Assembly: GCA_964501785.1 (NCBI GenBank)
Contig: CAZCUD010000003.1
Coordinates: forward strand, 1 to 64,000
DNA: 64,000 nt
Source: DATBSK01 sp964501785
GTDB lineage: Bacteria > Actinomycetota > Acidimicrobiia > IMCC26256 > PALSA-555
Direction: 5' to 3'
Position 1 is the stretch's first letter. Every line of letters begins with the position of its first letter. The notes under the pieces were generated by a model that made no database searches, was not told the origin of the DNA, and was given only the letters and a program-made list of their open reading frames with translations. The position numbers and the translations under genes were made by a program. This document shows positions 33,649 to 40,794 of the stretch, piece by piece.

Positions 33649-35229
33649 TCAGTCGCCGTCGTGGCGGAGGGCGGCGTGGGCGGCGTTGGCGCCGCACGCA
33701 CCGTGGACGCCGCCGCCGGGGTGGGCGCCGGCCGACGCGAGGTAGAGCCCCTTGATGGGGGTGCGGTCGCCGCCGCTCCAGTCGGGGACGGGGCGGAGGA
33801 ACAGCTGCTGACCCAGCGCGGACGTGCCCCCGCCCACCGCGCCACCCACGAGGTTCGCGTCGAGGGCCTCGAGGTCGATGGGGGTGAGGACGTGACGGGA
33901 CCTGATCAGCGCGCGGAAGCCGGGCGCGCGGCGCTCGAGCTCGGCCTCGACGCGGTCGGCCACCCGGTCGGCGTCACCCGCGCGCCAGCGGCCGCGGATG
34001 CCGTCCGGGCCCGCGTCGCCGCGGATGTGCTGCGGGACGTGCATGTACGCCCAGGCGGCCTCGGTGCCGGCGGGCGAGCGGCTCGGGTCGGCGGTCGTCG
34101 TCTGACCCACGATCACGAACGGGCGCGCCGGCACCTGCTGCGCGACGAGCTGATCGCCGGCGAGCCGGAGGTCCTCGATCGAGTCGATCAGGTGGATCGT
34201 CCCCGCACGCCGGGCGGGCTCGGCCTCCCACGGGATCGGTCCGTCCAGCGCCCAGTCGACCTTCACCGTCGCGTGGTCCCACGTGAACCGGCCGAGCGCG
34301 CGGCGATAGCGCCGGGGCAGGTGGTCGGGACCGAGCAGGTCCTTGTAGAGCGCGGGCGCCGACGTGCTCGCGAGCACCGAGCGGCGGGAGCGGATCTCGC
34401 CCACCCCCGCGACGTCGACGCCGACCGCTCGCTTCCCGTCGACCAGGACCCGCTTGACGCGCGCGTCGCAGCGCACCTCCCCGCCGCGGTCGGCGAGTCG
34501 CTGCACCAGCGCGCTCGTGAGGTTCGACGCGCCACCGCGCACGACGGGGAAGCCGACGTCCTGGGCCAGGCACGCCAGCAGCCATCCGTAGAGCGCGCCG
34601 GTCAGCGCGGACACCGAGAGGTCGGTGTGCGCCATGTTGCCGCCGAGGAGCAGGCGCCCGCCCTCGCCGTCGAACTTGCGCGCCACTCGCTCGAGCGATG
34701 CGAACGCGAGCTGGAGGAACCCGAACAGGTCACGCGGCCCGAGCGCCCAGCCGACTCGCAGCGCCTTGCGGATCGGTGGGAACGGCGAGAGCAGTGCCGC
34801 CATCACGTCGGTGCCGGCGCGGTCCCACTTGCGGTACATGTGCTCCCAGACGCGACCGTCGCCGGATGCGAAGGCGTCGATCGACCGTGTCGTCGCGTCG
34901 CGGTCGGCGGGGTCGACCGCGACGCAGCCGCCGGGCGCTGGGTGGGCGAGCGACAGCGGCGCGTCTGCCCACTCGACCCCGTAGCGTTCGAGCCCGAGCG
35001 ACCCGATCACCGGTGACACGACGCCGAGCGGGTAGCACGAGCTGCACACGTCGGCGACGAAGCCCGGCGCCGCCAGCTCGGCGCTTCGGACCGCACCCCC
35101 CGGCGTCGACTGCGCCTCGAGCACGAGCACGCACCATCCCGCGTCGGCGAGCACGTTGGCGGCGACCAGCCCGTTCGGCCCGGCCCCCACCACGATCGCG
35201 TCGGGGTCCTGACCGGATGCGTAGCTCAC
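33649..35229 (-). CDS. Phytoene-dehydrogenase-like FAD-dependent oxidoreductase (paralog A)
   Basis: 526 aa. The N-terminal FAD-binding motif is VVGAGPNGLVAANVLADAGW (about 13-32), followed by LEAQSTPGG. The C-terminal dinucleotide motif is GLYLASAGAHPGGGVHGACG, shared with carotenoid desaturase-like and RetSat-like proteins. No membrane segment is seen and no substrate can be named. GTG start at 35229 lies inside the left arm of a large palindrome. It is a paralog of the protein at 40791-42362 and follows mmsA on the same strand. Confidence 0.85.
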   Translation of the reverse strand: MSYASGQDPDAIVVGAGPNGLVAANVLADAGWCVLVLEAQSTPGGAVRSAELAAPGFVADVCSSCYPLGVVSPVIGSLGLERYGVEWADAPLSLAHPAPGGCVAVDPADRDATTRSIDAFASGDGRVWEHMYRKWDRAGTDVMAALLSPFPPIRKALRVGWALGPRDLFGFLQLAFASLERVARKFDGEGGRLLLGGNMAHTDLSVSALTGALYGWLLACLAQDVGFPVVRGGASNLTSALVQRLADRGGEVRCDARVKRVLVDGKRAVGVDVAGVGEIRSRRSVLASTSAPALYKDLLGPDHLPRRYRRALGRFTWDHATVKVDWALDGPIPWEAEPARRAGTIHLIDSIEDLRLAGDQLVAQQVPARPFVIVGQTTTADPSRSPAGTEAAWAYMHVPQHIRGDAGPDGIRGRWRAGDADRVADRVEAELERRAPGFRALIRSRHVLTPIDLEALDANLVGGAVGGGTSALGQQLFLRPVPDWSGGDRTPIKGLYLASAGAHPGGGVHGACGANAAHAALRHDGD

Positions 35230-35304
35230 CTTCGCATCGAGGGTTCAGCCACGCACGTTCGACGTGCGTGGCTGAACCAAGCATGCGCAGGTGAGCTACG
35301 CATC
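35216..35304. repeat. 89-bp near-perfect palindrome with 43-bp arms
   Basis: The left arm 35216-35258 and right arm 35262-35304 are complementary at 38 of 43 positions around a 3-nt TCG loop. The inner 17 bp (GGTTCAGCCACGCACGT) and outer 16 bp (GATGCGTAGCTCACCT) are perfect. The left outer arm includes the GTG start and first codons of the FAD oxidoreductase gene. The right outer arm is an inverted copy ending at mmsA's stop codon (35303-35305). It could terminate mmsA transcription or hide the next gene's start in mRNA structure. Confidence 0.85.
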
Positions 35305-36796
35305 AAGAGGTGGTGGGGAACCCGAGGTCGGGGCCGCGGGTCGCGGGGTCGGCCCAGCGGCTGGTGACGACCTTGGCCCGGGTGTAGAAGCGCACGCCTT
35401 CCTGCCCGTGGACGTGGGTGTCGCCGAACAGGCTCTGCTTCCAGCCTCCGAACGAGTAGTACGCCATCGGCACCGGGATCGGCACGTTGACGCCCACCAT
35501 CCCGGCATCGACCTCGCGCTCGAAGCGCCGGGCCGCGCCGCCGTCGCGGGTGAAGATCGCCACGCCGTTGGCGTAGGGGTTGTCCGACAGCAGGCGGGCC
35601 GCCTCGTCGTAGGTGTCGACGCGGACGATCGACAGCACGGGCCCGAAGATCTCGTCGCGGTAGATCGACATCTCGGGGGTGACGCGGTCGAACAGGCAGG
35701 GGCCGAGGAAGAACCCGTCCGCGTGCCCGTCGACGGCCAGGCCGCGTCCGTCGACCAGCAGGTCGGCCCCCTCGGCGACGCCCGCGTCGACGTAGCCGGC
35801 CACCTTCTCGCGGTGCACGGCGGTCACCAGCGGACCCATCTCCGACGCAGCGTCGTCGCCGGGCCCGACGACGATCGCCTCGGTGCGGGCGCGGATCGCG
35901 TCGACGAGCTCGTCGCCGAGCGCACCGACCGCCACGACCACCGAGATCGCCATGCAGCGCTCACCGGCCGACCCGTAGCCGGCGCTGACGGCGGCGTCGG
36001 CCGCGAGCTCGATGTCGGCGTCGGGGAGCACCACCATGTGGTTCTTCGCACCGCCGAGGGCCTGCACCCGCTTGCCGTGCGAGGCCGCCGTCTCGTAGAC
36101 GTAGCGCGCGATCGGCGTGGAGCCGACGAAGCTCACCGCCCGCACGTCGGGGTGCGCGAGCAGCGCGTCGACCGCGACCTTGTCGCCGTGCAGCACGTTG
36201 AACACCCCGTCGGGCAAACCGGCTTCGGCGAGCCACTCGGCGACGAGCAGCGATGCCGACGGGTCGCGCTCCGACGGCTTCAGCACGAACGCGTTGCCGC
36301 ACGCGATCGCGACCGGCCACATCCACATGGGGACCATCGCCGGGAAGTTGAACGGGGTGATGCCGGCGCACACCCCGAGCGGCTGGCGCACGGAGTGGAC
36401 GTCGGTGTCGGTCGAGACGCCCTCGGAGTGCTCGCCCTTCACCAGGTGCGGGATGCCGCAGGCGAACTCCACCACCTCGAGCCCACGCGCCACCTCGCCG
36501 AGCGCGTCCGACCGCACCTTGCCGTGCTCGGCGCTCACGACGCGGGCCAGGTCGTCCTTGTGGCGCTCGGCGAGCTCACGGAACGCGAACAGCACTCGAG
36601 CCCGGCGCCCGAGCGGCGTGTCGCGCCAGTCCGGGAAGGCGTCGGACGCGGCGGCCACCGCGGCGTCGACGTCGGCCTCGTCGGCGAGCACCACCTGCGC
36701 CGCGACCGTCCCCGTCGCCGGATCGAACACGTCGGAACGCCGCTCCGAGGCGCCCTCCCACTCCTTGCCTCCGACCCAATGGGGAACCGTTCGCAT
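35303..36796 (-). CDS. mmsA: CoA-acylating methylmalonate-semialdehyde dehydrogenase
   Basis: Oxidises methylmalonate semialdehyde (valine, thymine or inositol breakdown) or malonate semialdehyde to propionyl-/acetyl-CoA. 497 aa aldehyde dehydrogenase fold: GVCAGITPFNFPAMVPMWMW, the NAD-binding FVGSTPIARYVYE, and the catalytic Cys in GYGSAGERCMAIS. This last motif and the absence of the general-base Glu are typical of CoA-acylating MmsA. ATG at 36796. Divergent from the transporter operon with a 95-bp spacer, which suggests a shared regulon. Confidence 0.93.
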   Translation of the reverse strand: MRTVPHWVGGKEWEGASERRSDVFDPATGTVAAQVVLADEADVDAAVAAASDAFPDWRDTPLGRRARVLFAFRELAERHKDDLARVVSAEHGKVRSDALGEVARGLEVVEFACGIPHLVKGEHSEGVSTDTDVHSVRQPLGVCAGITPFNFPAMVPMWMWPVAIACGNAFVLKPSERDPSASLLVAEWLAEAGLPDGVFNVLHGDKVAVDALLAHPDVRAVSFVGSTPIARYVYETAASHGKRVQALGGAKNHMVVLPDADIELAADAAVSAGYGSAGERCMAISVVVAVGALGDELVDAIRARTEAIVVGPGDDAASEMGPLVTAVHREKVAGYVDAGVAEGADLLVDGRGLAVDGHADGFFLGPCLFDRVTPEMSIYRDEIFGPVLSIVRVDTYDEAARLLSDNPYANGVAIFTRDGGAARRFEREVDAGMVGVNVPIPVPMAYYSFGGWKQSLFGDTHVHGQEGVRFYTRAKVVTSRWADPATRGPDLGFPTTS

Positions 36797-36827
36797 GACG
36801 GTCAGGTTACGGGGGGTCCCGTGGCGC

Positions 36828-36855
36828 TTGCGCTGTGGGAGGACAGGGCTACATT
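36828..36855 (+). promoter_or_regulatory. Candidate sigma70-type promoter of the ABC-Rieske operon
   Basis: TTGCGC (36828-36833) and TACATT (36850-36855) are separated by 16 bp, about 36 bp before the GTG start, in the divergent spacer with mmsA. A GGGAGGGAG ribosome-binding site follows. Called from consensus-like spacing only. Confidence 0.45.
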
Positions 36856-36891
36856 CACCGCCAGTTCACCCGCTCGGGAGGGAGTGTTCAC

Positions 36892-37686
36892 GTGAGACGA
36901 CGAGGATTGCGCCTGCTGGTCTCGGCGCTGATGGTGGTGGGGCTCGGGGCGGCGTTCACCACGCCGGCCGGGGCAGGAGCCGAGGGCAACCTGCAGGTGG
37001 TGACGTCGCTGCCCGCACCGGGGTTCTGGGGCGACTCGCTCGACGCGAAGCCCGCCGACATCACCAGCGGCTTCGAGTACGACCTCGCGCAGGCGTTGGC
37101 GGAGAAGCTCGGCTACACCGGGATGAAGCTGCGCAACGTGTCGTTCGACGCGCTGGTCGCGGGCAACGTGAAGAACTACGACATCGCGCTGTCGCAGGTC
37201 TCCATCACGCCCGAGCGCAAGAAGGTGGTGACGTTCTCGCGGCCGTACTTCCGCTCCGACCAGGGCATCCTGGTGAAGACGGGCACCACGGTCGACGAGT
37301 CGAACGCCAAGGACATCCAGTGGGGCGTGCAGACCGCCACCACCGCGCAGACGTTCCTCGAGGAGGAGCTGAAGCCGACGAAGAAGCCGCGCTCGTACCA
37401 GGAGACGACGCAGGCGTTCACCGCGCTGCAGGCCGGTCAGATCGACGCGGTCATGCTCGACACCGCGATCGTGCTGGCACAGGCGGCCCTGTCCGACGGT
37501 GAGCTCACAGTGGTCGGGCAGTACGAGAACCCCGACAACTACGGCATCATCATGCCGAAGGGCACCGATCTGAAGAAGCTGATCAACCAGGCGCTCAAGG
37601 AGCTCGAGGCCGACGGGACGATCGCGAACCTGGCTCGCGAGAACCTCACGCAGGCCCCGGAGGACATCCCGTTCCTCGAGGTCTGA
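36892..37686 (+). CDS. ABC transporter substrate-binding protein, polar amino acid type
   Basis: 264 aa periplasmic-binding-protein fold (SBP_bac_3 type). The signal peptide (about 6-27, ending TPAGAGA) lacks a lipobox Cys. The typical core includes SGFEYDLAQALAEKLGY, SFDALVAGNVKNYDIALSQ, the SITPERKKVVTFSRPYF signature, and a second lobe ending in LENQ-like helices. It binds an amino acid or a related zwitterion; the exact ligand is unknown. GTG start at 36892 with a strong ribosome-binding site. First gene of the transport/oxygenase operon. Confidence 0.9.
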   Translation: MRRRGLRLLVSALMVVGLGAAFTTPAGAGAEGNLQVVTSLPAPGFWGDSLDAKPADITSGFEYDLAQALAEKLGYTGMKLRNVSFDALVAGNVKNYDIALSQVSITPERKKVVTFSRPYFRSDQGILVKTGTTVDESNAKDIQWGVQTATTAQTFLEEELKPTKKPRSYQETTQAFTALQAGQIDAVMLDTAIVLAQAALSDGELTVVGQYENPDNYGIIMPKGTDLKKLINQALKELEADGTIANLARENLTQAPEDIPFLEV

Positions 37687-37708
37687 TCGGCACGACAGCA
37701 CGCACGAC

Positions 37709-37736
37709 GAAGGGCCCGGCGCGAGCCGGGCCCTTC
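37709..37736 (+). terminator. Perfect 12-bp hairpin between binding-protein and permease genes
   Basis: GAAGGGCCCGGC (37709-37720), loop GCGA, then the exact complement (37725-37736). It lies in the 70-bp gap between the substrate-binding protein and the permease. There is no T-tract. In such operons an internal hairpin commonly stabilises or partly terminates the message, so the binding protein is made in excess. Confidence 0.7.
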
Positions 37737-37756
37737 GCGCGTGAGCAGGAGCACGC

Positions 37757-38902
37757 GTGACCATCACCGAAGCGGGGGCGCCGGGGGCAGCGGGGCAGGA
37801 GCGGGACGCGCGCGACCACCGCCGCACCGTGCGTGCGCTCGTCGTCGCCGGGGCAGCGGTCGTCGTCGCCGTGCTGGGTGGGGTGCTCGCGGCCGTCCGA
37901 TCCGGCAGCACCGACAACGGCTGGCTGGCCGGGTTCCTCGTCGCGTTGCCACTGGCGATCTTCGCTCTCGTCTACGGCCGTCACGCCGAGGCGCAGGTCG
38001 TCGACGTCGACGGCCCGGAGGACGACGAGCGCCGGGCCCGGTCGTCGCGCCGCGTCGCGGTGGTCGGGATCGCGCTCGGCGTCCTGCTCCTCGTCGGCCT
38101 CGCCGTCTGGAGCTCGTGGGACGGGATCGTCGACGTCGCCAACACGTTCTTCTCGTGGCACCACATCACGTCGAGCTTCCCCGACGTGTTCGAGGGCTTC
38201 GTGCTCAACGTCTTCATCTTCATCGTCGCCGAGGCGTTCGTCCTCGTCTGGGGACTGATCGTGGTGTTCCTCCGCCAGCTGCCCGGCCCCGCGGCGGCGC
38301 CGTTGCGCTGGCTCGCCATCGCCTACGTCGACGTGTTCCGTGGCCTGCCCGCGATCATCACCATCTACCTCGTCGTGTTCGGCCTGCCGCTCACGCAGCT
38401 GCCGATCATCGAGGACACCGCCGACATCAGCTTCGAGCTGCTGAGCTTCGAGATCCCGGGGACCGAGCTCGGCGCGACGATCATCATCGACCAGGTCGTG
38501 ATCCTCGGCATCCTCGCGCTCGTGCTCGTGTACGGCGCGTACGTCGCGGAGGTGTACCGGGCCGGAATCGAGAGCGTGCACTGGAGCCAGCGCGCGGCCG
38601 CCCGGGGCCTCGGGCTCTCGCAGGGGCAGGCGCTGCGCTTCGTCGTGGTGCCCCAGGCCGTGCGGCGCGTGGTCCCGCCGCTGATGAACGACTTCATCGG
38701 CCTCCAGAAGGACACCGCGCTGCTCAACATCGTCGGCGTGCTCGAGGGCTTCAACATCGCCCGCATCTACTCGGGCAACAACTTCAACCTGTCGTCGGTC
38801 GCCGGGTTGGGCTTGTGCTTCCTCGTCATCACGATCCCGATGACACGGTTCACCGACTACCTGGTCAAGCGCGACCAGGAACGCATGACGGCGGGAGGCT
38901 AG
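37757..38902 (+). CDS. ABC transporter permease, polar amino acid type, with N-terminal extension
   Basis: 381 aa. The C-terminal 250 residues are a standard HisM/GlnP-type permease with VFRGLPAIITIYLVVFGLPL and the ATPase-coupling loop EVYRAGIESVHWSQRAAARGLG-like segment (about 260-285). The first ~125 residues are unusual for this family: three extra hydrophobic helices (about 26-47, 55-73, 98-116) separated by an acidic linker. GTG start at 37757. Its stop directly abuts the ATPase start codon. Confidence 0.88.
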   Translation: MTITEAGAPGAAGQERDARDHRRTVRALVVAGAAVVVAVLGGVLAAVRSGSTDNGWLAGFLVALPLAIFALVYGRHAEAQVVDVDGPEDDERRARSSRRVAVVGIALGVLLLVGLAVWSSWDGIVDVANTFFSWHHITSSFPDVFEGFVLNVFIFIVAEAFVLVWGLIVVFLRQLPGPAAAPLRWLAIAYVDVFRGLPAIITIYLVVFGLPLTQLPIIEDTADISFELLSFEIPGTELGATIIIDQVVILGILALVLVYGAYVAEVYRAGIESVHWSQRAAARGLGLSQGQALRFVVVPQAVRRVVPPLMNDFIGLQKDTALLNIVGVLEGFNIARIYSGNNFNLSSVAGLGLCFLVITIPMTRFTDYLVKRDQERMTAGG

Positions 38903-39646
38903 ATGGCAGTCGTGGAGGTCGCCGGCGTCGTCAAGCGCTTCGGGCACAACACGGTGCTCGACCACATCGACATGACGGTCGAGGAGCACCAGGTCGTGTG
39001 CCTCATCGGCGCGTCGGGCTCGGGCAAGTCGACCCTGCTGCGCTGCATCAACGGGCTCGAAGCCGTCCAGGCGGGCGAGATCACCGTCAACGGCCGCAAG
39101 GTCATCCAGGACGACATCAAGCTCAACCGGCTCCGGCGCGACGTCGGCATCGTGTTCCAGGCGTTCAACCTCTTCCCCCACATGACGGTGCTCCAGAACA
39201 TCACGCTCGCGCCGCGCAAGGTGCTGCACCTCAGCAAGTCGGATGCCGAGGCACGCGCGCGGCCGCTCCTCGAGCGCATCGGCATGGCCGACAAGGCCGA
39301 CGAGTACCCCGATCGCCTCTCCGGCGGGCAGCAGCAACGGGTCGCGATCGTGCGCGCGCTCGCGATGCAGCCCCGGCTCATGCTCTTCGACGAGATCACC
39401 AGCGCCCTCGACCCGGAGCTCGTCAACGAGGTGCTGGCGATGATGCGCGAGCTCGCCGAGCAGGGCATGACGATGGTGGTGGCGACGCACGAGATGGCCT
39501 TCGCCCGGGACGTCGCCAGCAAGGTCTGCTACCTGCACCGGGGCCAGATCATCGAAGAGGGGCCGCCGGAGGAGATCTTCACGAACCCCCAGCACGTGCG
39601 GACGTCGGAGTTCTTGCGCCGCACGCTCGAAGCGGGGCGCCTGTGA
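38903..39646 (+). CDS. ABC transporter ATP-binding protein, polar amino acid type (GlnQ-like)
   Basis: 247 aa. Walker A GASGSGKST (about 36-44), Q-loop FQAFNLFPHMTVLQN, signature LSGGQQQRVAIVRALA, Walker B LMLFDEITSALDPE and H-loop VATHEM are all intact. The Walker B region has EITSALD, as in the glutamine/histidine group. The ATG follows the permease stop without a gap, with GGGAGG as ribosome-binding site. The end overlaps the Rieske gene (GTGA). Confidence 0.93.
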   Translation: MAVVEVAGVVKRFGHNTVLDHIDMTVEEHQVVCLIGASGSGKSTLLRCINGLEAVQAGEITVNGRKVIQDDIKLNRLRRDVGIVFQAFNLFPHMTVLQNITLAPRKVLHLSKSDAEARARPLLERIGMADKADEYPDRLSGGQQQRVAIVRALAMQPRLMLFDEITSALDPELVNEVLAMMRELAEQGMTMVVATHEMAFARDVASKVCYLHRGQIIEEGPPEEIFTNPQHVRTSEFLRRTLEAGRL

Positions 39647-40794
39647 CCGGCCGCGTCGCCGAGCCTCCGCTCCCGATCGAAGCGCTCCGGGCCGCGACGG
39701 CTCCGATCGCGACGGCGCGCATGCTGCCGCCCGCCGCGTACACCGACGAGGCGGTGCTCGAGTGGGAGCGCGACCACCTCTTCGACGCCGGCTGGGTCGC
39801 GGCTTGCCACGCGGCGGCCGTCGCCGAGCCCGGCGCGCAGATCGCGGTGGCGCTGGGCCGGGGCAGCGCGCTGGTGGTTCGCGACGGCGACGACCTCCGC
39901 GCCTTCGCGAACGTCTGTCGCCACCGCGGCCACGAGATCCTCGGTGTCGGCGAGCGCGCCTGCCGGTCGTCGCTCGTGTGCCCGTACCACGCTTGGAGCT
40001 ACGACCTCGACGGCCGCCTGCGCCACGCGACGGGCGGCGCCTCGTTCGACGCCGACGCGCTGGCGCTCGTGTCGCTGCGGGTCGCCGAGCACCTCGGCTG
40101 GGTGTTCGTGAACGCCAGCGGGGCAGCGCCCGAGCTCCGCGAGGCCTTCGCCGGGCTCGACGGCATGCTCGGCGCCCACGACGCCGGCGCGCTCGGCTCG
40201 GTCGCGACCCGCGACTACACGGTGGCCGCGAACTGGAAGGTGATCCACGAGAACTACCAGGAGTGCCTCCACTGCCCCCGCATCCATCCCGAGCTGTGCC
40301 GCGTCAGCCCGCCCGACAGCGGCGACAACGTGGCACCGGGGCCGGCGTGGGTCGGGGGCTGGATGGACCTCGCCGACGACGCAGCGACCATGTCGATGGA
40401 CGGGCGCGCGGTGGGTGCGCGGCTGCCGGGGCTCGACGAGCGGACCGGTCGCCGCGTCGCGTACGTGGCGCTGCTGCCGAGCCTCTTGGTGAGCGCGCAT
40501 CCCGACTACGTGCTGACGCACCGGCTCCAGCCGATCGACGCGGGTCACACCCAGGTCACCTGCGAGTGGCTCGCACCGCCCGGTGCGGCGCTGGACGAGG
40601 CGATCGCGCTGTGGGACGTCACCAACCACCAGGACTGGGCCGCGTGCGAGTCGGTGCAGCGAGGCCTCGGGTCGGGGCGCGCCGTCGCCGGCCCGCTCGC
40701 ACCACGCGAGGACGCGGTCCACGGCGTCGTGCGGTGGTTCGCGACGCAGTATCTCGATGCGCCTCGAGAAGGGCTGCAGGTCCGAGGGCGATGA
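39643..40794 (+). CDS. Rieske-type aromatic/amine ring-hydroxylating oxygenase alpha subunit
   Basis: 383 aa. The Rieske [2Fe-2S] cluster is bound by Cys92, His94, Cys113 and His116 (NVCRHRGHEI, CPYHAWSYDLDGRL). The catalytic domain carries the mononuclear-iron ligands His210 and His215 in NYQECLHCPRIHPEL. The layout resembles glycine-betaine, carnitine and stachydrine oxygenases, which demethylate or cleave quaternary amines, as well as true dioxygenases. No reductase gene is adjacent. GTGA overlap with the ATPase and ATGA overlap with the FAD gene show strict coupling to an importer, so the imported compound is the likely substrate. Confidence 0.87.
   Translation: MTGRVAEPPLPIEALRAATAPIATARMLPPAAYTDEAVLEWERDHLFDAGWVAACHAAAVAEPGAQIAVALGRGSALVVRDGDDLRAFANVCRHRGHEILGVGERACRSSLVCPYHAWSYDLDGRLRHATGGASFDADALALVSLRVAEHLGWVFVNASGAAPELREAFAGLDGMLGAHDAGALGSVATRDYTVAANWKVIHENYQECLHCPRIHPELCRVSPPDSGDNVAPGPAWVGGWMDLADDAATMSMDGRAVGARLPGLDERTGRRVAYVALLPSLLVSAHPDYVLTHRLQPIDAGHTQVTCEWLAPPGAALDEAIALWDVTNHQDWAACESVQRGLGSGRAVAGPLAPREDAVHGVVRWFATQYLDAPREGLQVRGR

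Noticed and set aside
35291..36895. Plus-strand open frame opposite mmsA starting with MSYAS
   Set aside because: It is an antisense frame to the well-supported mmsA; its start only resembles the FAD gene's start because of the palindrome.
39643..40794. Assignment as a specific enzyme such as glycine betaine monooxygenase
   Set aside because: The Rieske and iron-binding motifs are common to many substrates; specificity cannot be read by eye.
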